From Limonium bicolor (taxonomy: Eukaryota; Streptophyta; Magnoliopsida; Caryophyllales; Plumbaginaceae), in assembly GCA_023374045.1 (NCBI GenBank), contig CM041777.1:477191594-477255593 (forward strand): 64,000 bases of DNA, written 5' to 3'. Shown piece by piece: positions 1 through 9,187 of this stretch. The position numbers and the translations under genes are program-made. The stretch's first letter is position 1. The number at the start of each line of letters is the position of its first letter. The notes beneath the pieces were generated by a model that ran no database searches, had not been told where the DNA came from, and was given only the letters and a program-made list of their open reading frames with translations.

Positions 1-383
1 TGATGCTATGAATCATCAAGCTAATGTGATGAATCATTTCATTTTACTTGTGTAGATATTGCTTTAGGTCTGTGATGTATCATACACATTTACAAATGAA
101 TCATTTGATACGTCTGGTGAATCAAGAAGTAACTGATTTATGTTGACATAAATAATGAATCATTTAGATAAAATGATGAATTAGTAAGCTAATATGATGT
201 ATCATTGAGCTAATAAGGTTTCAGCAACCTTCAAAAGATGAGAATCAACAAATACGTGTGCTAGAAACTTTTGTATTACACCATTCAGTCGCTAGTATGT
301 TGTTGTCTAGCTTGTACCAAAAACACTAATGTTCTAAAATGTATGACCACCCCAAAAAGTTAATCCCCCACGAAGTTATACGA
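1..383. other. Left-edge non-coding flank with ATGAATCATT motifs
   Basis: AT-rich sequence with several irregular copies of a GATGAATCATTT-like motif (near 29, 97, 150 and 190). No ORF or recognisable element. If the minus-strand gene candidate at 384-810 is real, this is its 3' untranslated or downstream region. Confidence 0.4.
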
Positions 384-810
384 TCAGTACATATAGCTCC
401 AAAACTTATTTCGCTTCAATGATGTTTGAAGATCACGAACCCTCAAATTCTTGTCATGTACAGTAAGTCTGAAGGCATACTTCCTTCGCAGCATACTTAG
501 ATCAGCTTTCTCTTTTTTCTGTGTAAACACAAAACCATAAAATAGCATAAGGCAAAAGAAAACAACGTAGCAAAATCGAAACGAGTATTAAAGTAGAACT
601 AATTAGTGAATCAAAATGAGTATTAAAGTAACTGAGAATCGCTAATTAACAGCATAAAACCATGATGCTACTGGAGAATACAGATTGTGAACTAAGAACC
701 CTAATTTCAAAATCGAACAACCAAAAGTAAAAACTTTAACATGAGAAAAATGAATTATTCCTAGTAACAACTTACTCCTTATGAATTACTACATCACGCA
801 ATTTAGCCAT
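384..810 (-). CDS. Candidate small two-exon plant gene or gene fragment, function unknown
   Basis: Seen: on the minus strand an ATG at 810-808 opens a short exon (begins MAKLRDVVIHK) that runs to a GTAAGT donor at 775. After a 257-bp AT-rich stretch, a TTTACACAG acceptor at 519-520 is followed by a 44-codon basic ORF (518-384, contains LRRKYAFRLTVHDKNLRVRD, ends WSYMY and stop). Upstream of the ATG (811-1080) is pyrimidine-rich sequence on the minus strand that resembles a plant 5' untranslated leader. Problem: the donor leaves phase 2 and the second exon is open in phase 0, so the join as drawn is out of frame. Either a further exon exists, the boundary differs, or this is a decayed fragment. 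I do not recognise the protein. Confidence 0.22.
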
Positions 811-1236
811 ATGTGAGGAGTTGTGATTTCAGATTCGCTGGTAAGGTTAGCAATCGAAGAGCAGCACGTCGATTTGCAAGGGAGACAATCCAGCGAGCTT
901 CGTGGAATTAGAAAAGCAGAAGAGAGAGTTCGAGTGATGATCCGCCGAGCTTCGTGGAGCGTTTGAGTGATTATTCAATGAGTGTCGAGTGATTAGAGGA
1001 GAAAGGGAGAAGAAGCGTTCATATGTGCGGGAGAGCAGAGAGCGTCGAGAGGTTAGGGAAGATAGGAGGGATAGATAAGTTCTGTTTGGAAATTAAAATT
1101 GTGAATAGATAACATACTGCCATGTAGAAAGATGACCTGGAAAAAATACTGCCATGTAGGAAGATGAGCTGGAAAAAATGATGATGTGTAACTGTCCCAC
1201 TCCTAACTAGGAGCAGCCAGCTCGTACGGTCGAATT
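811..1236. other. Possible leader/promoter region with a 33-bp tandem duplication
   Basis: No ORF. On the minus strand 811-1080 is CT-rich and leader-like. At about 1120-1175 a ~33-bp unit containing TACTGCCATGTAG...GATGA.CTGGAAAAAAT is present twice. The last bases run into the foldback element at about 1237. Confidence 0.35.
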
Positions 1237-1524
1237 TGCGTAGCCAAATATGGCTACTTCCCTCTACCGCTCTAGGCGCGCTTCTTTTTCTTTTTTTTTA
1301 GCGCCCGCGTTTTGCATTGTTTTTGTTTTTTTTTATCACAAAATCTTTAAATTATGGTAACTTTTAATATATAAGTCCAAATTAAAAAAACTTATATTAT
1401 TGTTCACCTAAATTCAAGTTCTTCAAAACAAGATCAGTCATGGATATATTTTGACAACTTTAAAAAATTATTTTTACATGTATGGAACACAAAACGTAAA
1501 AAAAACTTGTACAGATGATCATAC

Positions 1525-1840
1525 AAACCTGTACAAATGTTCACTAAAACATGTACATCCTCACATAAAAACATGTACATCCTCGCATTAAAAACATATA
1601 GATAGTCATATAAACCTGTACGAATCATTAAATATGTACATCTGTAGATTAAAACATGTACATATAAGGAAGAACACTTGTACAAACGGCCATACAAACA
1701 TGTACAGATGTTCATTAAAACATATACATTCCTATAATTGAACATGTACATTCTCACATTTGAACATGTACATCGTCACATTAAAACATGTACATTCTCA
1801 CATTAAAATATGTACATTCTCACATTAAAGTATATAATGG
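1525..1840. repeat. ~20-22 bp minisatellite in the foldback element (ACATGTACATTCTCACATTA)
   Basis: About a dozen irregular copies of a unit like AACATGTACATTCTCACATTA run from inside the left arm toward the centre. The reverse-complement arm (2255-2340) has only a few copies, so the array expanded on one side. Open frames here are by-products of the repeat. Confidence 0.6.
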
Positions 1841-1854
1841 CTTTCAAATAGATG

Positions 1855-2245
1855 ACCCTAACCCCACACACCCTAGGAAAGCTAAAAAACATCGAAGGCA
1901 TTTTTAGGTTTTATAGTGGCAGGCCCTAAACCCGCGACCACAACCCTATAAACCTGTCGAGTTAGTTGCTACAATGTAAAGTATAGAACGGTTTCCAAAT
2001 AGATTATCCTACCCCCCAAAACACTTCAAAACCACCATAGGATAGTTGCTACCACAAACCCTAAAAACTTGTCGAGTTAGTTGCTACAATATAAAGTACG
2101 AAACAAATTCCAAATAGATTACCCTACCCCCCAAAACACCCCAAAACCCACCCTAGGATAGCTAAAAAACATCGAAGGCATTTTTAAGGTTTGCAGTGGT
2201 GGGTTTAGGGTCGTTAAACCCGCTACCACAAACCCTAAAAATCTA
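1855..2245. repeat. Central direct repeats of the foldback element
   Basis: A block containing CCAAATAGATTACCCTACC, CCCTAGGATAGCTAAAAAAC, ATCGAAGGCATTTTTA and GTCGAGTTAGTTGCTACAAT recurs two to three times in whole or part (about 1855-1975, 1990-2090, 2110-2245). No coding content. Confidence 0.5.
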
Positions 2246-2655
2246 TCGAGTTAATGCGAGGATGTACAAGTTTTTACGTGTAGATGTACATGTTTTAATG
2301 AACATTTGTACAGGTTTGTATGACTATCTGTACAAGTTTTTTTTACATTTTGTGCACTATACATATAAAAATAATTTTTTCAAAGTTGTTAAAATATATC
2401 CATGATTGGTCTTGTTTTGAAGAGCTTGAATTTTGGTGAACAATGATATAATTGTTTTTCATTTTGGACTTATATATTAAAAGTTACAACAATTTTAAGT
2501 TTTTTATGATAAAAAGAAAAAGAGTAAAATTTTTGAAAAAAAAGGAAAAAAAATGCAAAAACAAAGTAAAACACTCGCGTGTATGCGCGCTCTCTCCCAA
2601 CACCCATATCTATGTAGCCAAGTTGGCTACATTCATCTTTAGCCAAGAATTTGCC

Positions 2656-3173
2656 TTACAAAAATTAAAACTGATTTAAATGCACTTAGTTAGTTATCCT
2701 AATTTTATGGGGAATATATTGTTTTTATGTATCAACTGATTATTCTATGCCAATTCAAACACTTCAACTCCAAGAGTGTATAATATCGCCGTCTTCAACA
2801 AAAGATCATGTGCCATTAAAGTCTTGTTGCCTTCAACAAGAGATCATGCGCCATTAAAGTCCTGTTGCCTTCAACCTGTCGTCATCATCTTCATTTACTG
2901 GTTATGCAGCATTGAAGACGTTTCTCACTTCGGTCAGTGTCAAACACCAACGTCGTCAACTATTCTGTTTCCATTGAGAATGGATCTGATCATTCCCGGT
3001 TTCTACTCTTCCTGGAGATGTTGCGGCTGCATTTCGATGAATTTTTGTTACTGTTGCTCTTCTTCTCTGATTTTGTCCTCCCTGGCTTGCTTGATCTGGT
3101 CGGCGTTGTATCTAGCCCCTGCTCTCCCCTCTCTTTATTGGCTTGCCTGCTCATCATTGTTGATGAGTCTCGT
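2656..3173. other. Unclassified segment between foldback element and copia element
   Basis: A ~41-bp unit with TTCAACAAnAGATCATGnGCC and ATTAAAGTCNTGTTGCCTTC is duplicated at about 2795-2880. A short plus-strand frame (2776-3207) and an overlapping one (2937-3179) are leucine- and serine-rich with no motif I recognise, and both run into the copia LTR. I treat them as chance frames. The segment is probably the original host DNA into which the copia element inserted. Confidence 0.3.
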
Positions 3174-3434
3174 TATTAAAAATAGTAATCCTGAATTGGT
3201 TTATTAATCTGTTTCACCTACCCAGAAGACTTAGACATGCACCGTCCATTACTGTTGCAGTTCACCATTGTTGAATTTTGAAGCAATTAGTAGATTTCAG
3301 TATGTAGTAGTTAGCCCCTTATTTTGACTACGTAAGAATTGCTGAAGAAGAAGCCTTCTATAAATAGGCTTGCACTTCAATGAATAAAATCATCCCCTTT
3401 GAAATCCAAACTCACCTCCTTCCGTTTGTTATCA
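3174..3434 (+). repeat. copia A1 5' LTR
   Basis: Begins TATTAAAAATAG (an apparent TG-to-TA change of the usual terminal TG, shared by all three copies) and ends ATCA just before the PBS. It contains CTATAAATAGGC (about 3358) as a TATA box and AATGAATAAAATC just downstream as a possible poly(A) signal region. Confidence 0.9.
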
Positions 3435-3435
3435 G

Positions 3436-3447
3436 TGGTATCAGAGC
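3436..3447 (+). promoter_or_regulatory. Primer-binding site (tRNA-iMet) of copia A1
   Basis: TGGTATCAGAGC, one base after the LTR, is complementary to the 3' end of plant initiator Met tRNA, the usual minus-strand primer for plant LTR retrotransposons. Confidence 0.92.
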
Positions 3448-4133
3448 CCGATACAGAGAGAGCAAGTCATCTTCCTTACTTCCGTTGGAGCTATGCTTAT
3501 CACCACAAACTCAAATTGACATCTCTGCTTGCTGAAGCGTCGCTCCCAATTTTGTTTCAATCTAGCCGTCTGTCTCTCAATTTGGGTTTGATGTTTAAAA
3601 AAGAGAGAGAGAGAGAGACGAGTGCAAAGAAAAAAAAATGAGAGAAAACACAGAGGAAGAAGACGAAAGCTGCCTTGTGTGGGGAGCTATATCAAAAAAT
3701 TGTGAGAAGCGGCCCGAGTAGCCTCCTCTGTAAGTCCGATCCATATATTTTTTTTCCTTTCCCTTTGTCCAGCAATGTGGGTCTAAGAGAAAATAGGAAT
3801 AGGCGGTGGAATCAAAACAAAAGGAGAGGTGCTGGAAAAGAAAAAAGTACATGAGAGAAAACAAAAAAAAAATTACGTGAGTGTAGCCACAACAAAAAAA
3901 AAAACAGAGCACTCACAAACAAAAACAATAAAAAAAGGAAGAAAAGTGGAGCAATTAGTTAAAGGAAGAAGAGTGGAGCAATTAGTTAAAGAAATTCATG
4001 ACTACTTTCTTTCACGACCACTTTCTTTATTTTATTTTTTTTAAAAAGAAAAGAAGTTATTGTAGGTGAAAAAAAAGTAAAATTCAAGTGAGAAAAGAAA
4101 AAGTGACGAGTGCTGTTCAAGAGTTTAAAAAAG
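3448..4133 (+). other. copia A1 untranslated leader
   Basis: About 690 bp between PBS and gag without a convincing ORF. It holds a (GA)n run at about 3602-3619, poly-A/poly-G-A tracts, and a tandem ~25-bp unit with GTGGAGCAATTAGTTAAAG (about 3946-3990). The same leader recurs in A2 at 8494-9187. Confidence 0.7.
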
Positions 4134-5160
4134 AACGGTTCTTCCGGTTCCAATTCCAGTTCTAACATATCTATTCCTGTGTTAGACGGTAAAAATTATA
4201 ATCGGTGGTCGATTCAGATGCGGGTGATATTTGATTATCACGAGTTATATACAGTGGTGAATGACGGTGTTCCAGAGCTTGTGGCGAATGCAAATGACGC
4301 ACAGAAGGCTACCCACAAGGAGAATACAAAAAAGGACAAGAAGACACTCTATTTAATTCATCAAGGCGTGAATGACGAGGTGTTCGAGAAAATCGATGCA
4401 GCAACTACGGCAAAAGAAGCTTGGGATACCTTGACGACCACTTTCAAAGGGGCAGAGAAAGTCAAGAAGGTGAGGTTACAAACCTTACGACGCCAATACG
4501 AGTTGCTGCAGATAGAGTCTTCAGAGACGGCGTCAAAATACATCAGTCGACTCCTGGCTTTGACAAACCAGATGAAGATCAATGGAGAGGCGCTGACAGA
4601 ACAGTCCAAAGTAGAGAAGATCTTGCGGTCACTAACACCCCAGTTCGACAGTGTTGTAATAGCACTTGAAGAGGCTCATGATACAGCCAAAATGACTGTG
4701 GATGAGGTGACAGGAACGTTGCAAGTACATGAGCAACGTATGAATGAGAGAAAGATGAAGAAGCCAATTGAGCAAGCATTGCAAGCTCAAGTTTCTCTCA
4801 CAGACGACCAAGATAAGGAGCCAAAGAAGAGGCAAGGTGGCTCCGTCTGGAGAGGAAGAGGTCGTGGATCATATAGAGGTCATGGTGGCTACAACAATTA
4901 TGGTGGCCAAAGAAATCACGATGGTGGTGAAGATAAATCAAGTTCAAACCATAAACGAAACCACGATAGAGGTCGTGGACATGGTAGAGGTAGAGAACGG
5001 AAGGTATGGCAGATATGATGTCCAATGTTATGCATGTCATAAATATGGTCTTTATGCTTCAGAATGCAGAAACAAAGGCAAAAACCAGAGTGCAAACTAT
5101 GTGCAACATAGCGATGCCAGTGATGAAAAAGACCATACACTTTTGATGGTCACTGACGAT
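4134..5160 (+). pseudogene. gag: copia A1 gag (capsid-nucleocapsid), start codon lost, frameshifted
   Basis: Structural protein that packages the retrotransposon RNA. Seen: reading opens at NGSSGSNSSSN, followed by the copia gag domain (NYNRWSIQMRVIFDYHEL; later KILRSLTPQFDSVV) and an RG-rich basic region. The ATG present in A2 at 9188 is missing here: the A-tract reads straight into GAACGG. Near 5008 a 2-nt deletion shifts the frame. The zinc knuckle then reads CYACHKYGLYASEC in the shifted frame, with Leu where His is required (CX2CX4HX4C), so zinc binding would be impaired even if the frame were continuous. Confidence 0.85.
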
Positions 5161-5430
5161 GGGGAGAGACCAGATAGCCAGACTTGGTTCCTTGACACCG
5201 CCTGCACAAATCATATGTGTGGAAAGAAGGAGTTGTTCACCCATCTTGATGAGTCGATACACACCACAGTAAAATTTGGAGATTAAAGTAAGATCCCAGT
5301 TGCTGGTAAAGGAAAAATTCTCATGAATTTGAAGAATAGAGACCACAGGTATATTTCTGATGTCTTCTATGTGCCCAAGTTGAGAACAAATTTATTAAGT
5401 ATTGGCTAGCTACATGAAAAGGGGTATGAT
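5160..5430 (+). pseudogene. copia A1 protease, interrupted by stop codons
   Basis: The aspartic protease that cleaves the copia polyprotein. The catalytic box reads TWFLDTACTNHM (DTA in place of the commoner DSG; A2 has the same DTA, so it is a family trait). In-frame TAA at 5284 (GAA in A2) and TAG at 5407 (CAG in A2) truncate it. These are two single-base changes. Confidence 0.78.
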
Positions 5431-6590
5431 ATGAAGCTTCATGGTGGCAAGCTTTCTGTTTCTAACGAAAAGGGTACACTAATTCTCACCGCTGATATGA
5501 CTAGAAATCGTATGTTTCCGGTTGATATCTCTAGTGGTGCTTATCATTGCTTGTCTACTATAACCAATGATGAGTCATGGTTGTGGCACTTACGGTTTGG
5601 TCATATGAGTTTTCATGGTTTGAAAAAGTTATCCCGAGAAAATATGGTGAAGGGTTTACCAGATATAAATCATCCTGAGCAGTTGTGTGAAGCCTGCACC
5701 GTCGGAAAGCATCACCGATCACCATTTTTAGGAGATGGAAAACGTGCCACCCATCCTCTTCAGTTGGTGCACTCTGATGTCTGCGGTCCAATGAGTACCA
5801 TGTCAAATGGTAACAATCGGTATTTTCTGACCTTTATTGATGATTTTTCTCGGAAACTATGGGTCTATATGTTACAGAAGAAATCTGAGGTGTTTGAATA
5901 CTTCAAGAAGTTCAAGGCTCATGCAGAGAGACAAAGCGGTTACTCCCTTAAGGTTTTACGCACTGACGGCGGAGGTGAATATGTCTCTAATCAATTCAAG
6001 GACTACTGTGAAGAACAAGGGATAAAGCATGAAGTAACATGACCCCTCAGCATAACGGTGTTGCTGAACGGAAGAACAGAACCATCATGGATATGGTGAG
6101 AAGCATGTTGAAGACCAAAGGGATGCCAAATTCCTTCTGGGCAGAGGCTGTCTCTTGTTCAGCTTATATATTGAATCGCTCTCCGACGAAAGGTGTCTCA
6201 AGTATTACCCCTGAAGAAGCATGGACCGGTGTCAAACCAGGAGTAAAGCATTTGAAGGTATTTGACGCTATAGCTTATGCGCATGTTCCAGCTGAGATAA
6301 GGAAAAAGCTAGATGATAGAGCAGAGAAAGCAGTATTCATTAGATATGAAAGGGGAGGATATAACTATTCAATCCAATAACAAAAAAGGTAATATTCACT
6401 CGTGATGTTACTTTTGCTGAAAATGAATCATGGGATTGGAATAATAGTGGTGTCATAGATCCCAAGAGCCGTAATGTCTCCCTTGCTGAAGAGTCAGAGG
6501 AGTCAAGCCCAAAGGGAAGAGACTTAACACCTAATCAGGTTCAAACAGATGTTGGTAGACCACAACGTCATCGCCGACAGCCAGTACATC
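5431..6590 (+). pseudogene. int: copia A1 integrase with 7-nt deletion
   Basis: Inserts the cDNA into host DNA. Seen: pre-integrase HHCC zinc domain ([13 protein letters not shown] ... [10 protein letters not shown]) at about 5590-5715, then core domain residues D (HSDVCGPM), D (RTDGGGEY) and E (AERKNRTI), the DDE triad. A 7-nt deletion near 6040 (A2 has TCCCTAC there) shifts the frame and creates TGA between the second D and the E. A further 1-nt loss near 6366 shifts it again. The acidic, poorly conserved linker to RT follows (6380-6640). Confidence 0.88.
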
Positions 6591-6643
6591 TTCAAGACTA
6601 TGAGGTAAACCTTGATGATGAAGATAATGATGATGAAGAGATT

Positions 6644-8212
6644 GTGCATTTTGCTCTATTCGCAGATCTTGAGCCAGTGACTGTGAAGGAAGCACTTCAA
6701 GATCCAAATTGGATGGCGGCCATGCGTGATGAAATTGACGCAATCGAAAGAAATGGTACATGGGTTCTTACCGACCTTGCACCAGGTCAACAAGCCATCG
6801 ACGTGAAGTGGGTTTTTAAGACAAAAATGAAACCAAATGGTGAGGTAGAAAGATATAAAGCAAGATTGGTGGCGAAAGGGTTCAAGCAACGACCCGGTCT
6901 TGATTATCAGGAAGTCTTCTCTCCTGTTGCTCGAATGGAAACTATAAGGCTTATTATTACCTTGGCTGCTCAAAATAAGTGGAAGATTCACCAGATGGAT
7001 GTGAAGTCAGCTTTCCTCAATGGTCCACTTGAAGAAGAAGTGTTTGTCAAGCAGCCTCCCGGCTTCGGTAAATCTGGAAGTGATGGGAAAGTATATCGAC
7101 TGAAGAAGGCCTTGTATGGATTGAAACAAGCTCCCAGAGCTTGGAATAAGCATATAGATTCTTTCTTTAATGCGAGTGGTTTTACAAGATGTCCTTCAGA
7201 GCATGCCCTGTATGTGAAGGTGGATAAAACTGGCGGTATGTTAATCATTTGTCTGTACGTTGATGATTTGATTATTACAGGCAACCGTCCCACAATGATT
7301 GAATCCTTCAAGAAATCCATAATGAAGGAGTTTGAGATGTCTGACCTTGGGTTAATGTCATACTTCCTTGGCATTGAGGTGATTCAAAGAAATGATGGCA
7401 TTTTCATCTCTCAGAAGAAATATGCTGCTGATCTCCTGCAAAGGTTCCAGATGTCGAATTGCAACCCAGTAACAACTTCTGTGGAGGTTGGAACCAAATT
7501 ATCTAAGAATGAAGAAGGAGCCTATGTTGATCCAACCTACTACAAGCAGATCGTTGGCAGTCTCAGATATTTAACTTGTACGAGACCGGATATTACTTTT
7601 GGTGTTGGATTGATCAGCAGATTCATGGAGACTCCCCGATCACCACATTTGCAAGAAGCTAAAAGAATCTTACGATATGTAAAGGGAACCTACGACCATG
7701 GATTGTTCTATGGGTCAACTAATGATGTTTCCCTTGTAGGATACTCTGATAGCGATTGGGGTGGAGATGTAGACGATAGAAAGAGCACTTCAGGCTACTG
7801 CTTTAACTTTGGAATGACTGCGTGCTCATGGTCATCCAAGAAGCAGTCTATTGTAGCGTTATCAGCCTGTGAAGCAGAGTATGTAGCAGCAACAACAAGT
7901 GCTTGCCAAGCAATGTGGTTGCGGTACCTGATGAATCACATCAATATTCCACAAAAGAAGCCCATGATGATCTTTATTGATAATACTTCAGCACTTAACC
8001 TGGCAAAGAACCCAGTCATACATGGAATAAGCAAGCACATCGAGACCCGTTATCACTATTTAAGAGATCAAGTTGCAAAGAACGAGATAGAAGTGAAATA
8101 TTGTAGATCTGAAGATCAAGTTGTTGACATTCTCACCAAACCTCTAAAGTATGATGCCTTCGTCAAGCTAAAGGAAAAGATGGGGATGACATCGATGAAG
8201 ATTCAGGATTAA
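6644..8212 (+). CDS. copia A1 reverse transcriptase-RNase H, open frame of 522 codons
   Basis: The longest undamaged coding stretch of the copia block. Copies element RNA into cDNA and degrades the RNA strand. Seen: RT begins near TVKEALQDPNWMAAM, with MDVKSAFLNG, YGLKQAPRAW and the catalytic LYVDDLIITG, followed by RNase H (GYSDSDWGGDVDDRKSTSGY, LSACEAEYVA, IHIDNTSA-like FIDNTSALNLA, HIETRYHYLRD) and a stop at 8210. In the intact polyprotein this is the C-terminal part; the ATG at 6644 is only the first Met in the open frame. The PPT follows the stop immediately. Confidence 0.9.
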   Translation: MHFALFADLEPVTVKEALQDPNWMAAMRDEIDAIERNGTWVLTDLAPGQQAIDVKWVFKTKMKPNGEVERYKARLVAKGFKQRPGLDYQEVFSPVARMETIRLIITLAAQNKWKIHQMDVKSAFLNGPLEEEVFVKQPPGFGKSGSDGKVYRLKKALYGLKQAPRAWNKHIDSFFNASGFTRCPSEHALYVKVDKTGGMLIICLYVDDLIITGNRPTMIESFKKSIMKEFEMSDLGLMSYFLGIEVIQRNDGIFISQKKYAADLLQRFQMSNCNPVTTSVEVGTKLSKNEEGAYVDPTYYKQIVGSLRYLTCTRPDITFGVGLISRFMETPRSPHLQEAKRILRYVKGTYDHGLFYGSTNDVSLVGYSDSDWGGDVDDRKSTSGYCFNFGMTACSWSSKKQSIVALSACEAEYVAATTSACQAMWLRYLMNHINIPQKKPMMIFIDNTSALNLAKNPVIHGISKHIETRYHYLRDQVAKNEIEVKYCRSEDQVVDILTKPLKYDAFVKLKEKMGMTSMKIQD

Positions 8213-8219
8213 GGGAGGA
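8211..8219 (+). promoter_or_regulatory. Polypurine tract of copia A1
   Basis: AAGGGAGGA directly before the 3' LTR; it overlaps the end of the RT-RNase H stop region. Primes plus-strand DNA synthesis. The same tract precedes LTR3 at 49253-49261. Confidence 0.85.
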
Positions 8220-8480
8220 TATTAAAAATAGTAATCCTGAATTGGTTTATTAATCTGTTTCACCTACCCAGAAGAATTAGACATGCACCGTCCATTACTG
8301 TTGCAGTTCACCATTGTTGAATTTTGAAGCAATTAGTAGATTTCAGTATGCAGTAGTTAGCCCCTTATTTTGACTACGTAAGAATTGCTGAAGAAGAAGC
8401 CTTCTATAAATAGGCTTGCACTTCAATGAATAAAATCATCCCCTTTGAAATCCAAACTCACCTCCTCCCGTTTGTTATCA
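8220..8480 (+). repeat. Shared copia LTR (3' LTR of A1, 5' LTR of A2)
   Basis: Same 261 bp as 3174-3434 with about three substitutions. It is followed at once by a second PBS and leader, so one LTR serves two internal regions. This is the signature of unequal recombination between LTRs of tandem or allelic copies. Confidence 0.92.
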
Positions 8481-8481
8481 G

Positions 8482-8493
8482 TGGTATCAGAGC
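8482..8493 (+). promoter_or_regulatory. Primer-binding site (tRNA-iMet) of copia A2
   Basis: TGGTATCAGAGC one base after LTR2, identical to the A1 site. The leader 8494-9187 that follows matches the A1 leader, including the GA run at 8647-8669 and the duplicated GTGGAGCAATTAGTTAAAG. Confidence 0.92.
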
Positions 8494-9187
8494 CCGATAC
8501 AGAGAGAGCAAGTCATCTTCCTTACTTCCGTTGGAGCTATGCTTATCACCACAAACTCAAATTGACATCTCTGCTTGCTGAAGCGTCGCTCCCATTTTTG
8601 TTTCAATCTAGCTGTCTGTCTCTCAATTTGGGTTTGACGTTTAAAAAGAGAGAGAGAGAGAGAGAGAGACGAGTGCAAAGAAAAAAAATGAGAGAAAACA
8701 GTAGAGGAAGAAGACGAAAGCTGCCTTGTGTGGGGAGCTATATCAAAAAATTGTGAGAAGCGGCCCGAGTAGCCTCCTCTGTAAGTCCGATCCATATATT
8801 TTTTTTCCTTTCCCTTTGTCCAGCCTTAATGTGGGTCTGAGAGAAAATAGGAATAGGCGGTGGAATCAAAACAAAAAGAGAGGTGCTGGAAAAGAAAAAA
8901 GTACATGAGAGCAAACCAAAAAAAAATTACGTGAGTGTAGCCACAAAAAAAAAAAAACAGAGCACTCACAAACAAAAACAATAAAAAAAAGGAAGAAGAG
9001 TGGAGCAATTAGTTAAAGGAAGAAGAGTGGAGCAATTAGTTAAAGAAAGTCACGACTACTTTCTTTCACGACCACTTTCTTTATTTTATTTTTTTAAAAA
9101 AGAAAAAAAGTTATTGTTGGTGAAAAAAAAGTAAAATTCAAGTGAGAAAAGAAAAAGTGACGAGTGCAGTTCAAGAGTTTAAAAAAA

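Larger units (their letters stand above)
1237..2655. mobile_element. Foldback DNA element with long terminal inverted repeats
   Basis: Seen: 1237-1591 and about 2252-2655 are inverted copies of each other. The left arm has GTAGCCAAATATGGCTAC near its outer end, TTTTAATATATAAGTCCAAA, TTCAAAACAAGA, CATGGATATATTTT and repeated ACATGTACAT. The right arm carries the reverse complement of each in reverse order. The outer ends are imperfect palindromes, GTAGCCAA..TTGGCTAC. The centre (1855-2245) is non-coding and holds degenerate direct repeats. There is no transposase. Long arms with an internal repeat core fit a non-autonomous foldback or Mutator-like element (inference). Exact termini and target duplication could not be fixed by eye. 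Confidence 0.6.
3174..8480 (+). mobile_element. Ty1/copia retrotransposon copy A1, full length but mutated
   Basis: Two 261-bp LTRs (3174-3434, 8220-8480) bound a leader, gag, protease, integrase and RT-RNase H in the copia order (integrase before RT). The LTRs differ at about three positions, so insertion is recent. The right LTR is also the left LTR of the next copy, A2 (it is followed directly by a PBS and a second leader), so no 3' target duplication is expected at 8480. Lesions relative to A2: lost gag ATG, 2-nt deletion near 5008, TAA at 5284, TAG at 5407, 7-nt deletion near 6040, 1-nt deletion near 6366. Not autonomous. Confidence 0.93.

Noticed and set aside
2776..3207. Plus-strand frame of 143 codons and an overlapping 80-codon frame
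   Set aside because: No motif, low-complexity Ser/Leu/Cys composition, partly made of a 41-bp duplication and continuing into the copia LTR. Treated as chance.
3399..4044. Short frames on both strands in the copia leader (also 8445-9008)
   Set aside because: They cross LTR, PBS, GA and A tracts, with no conserved protein between the copies.
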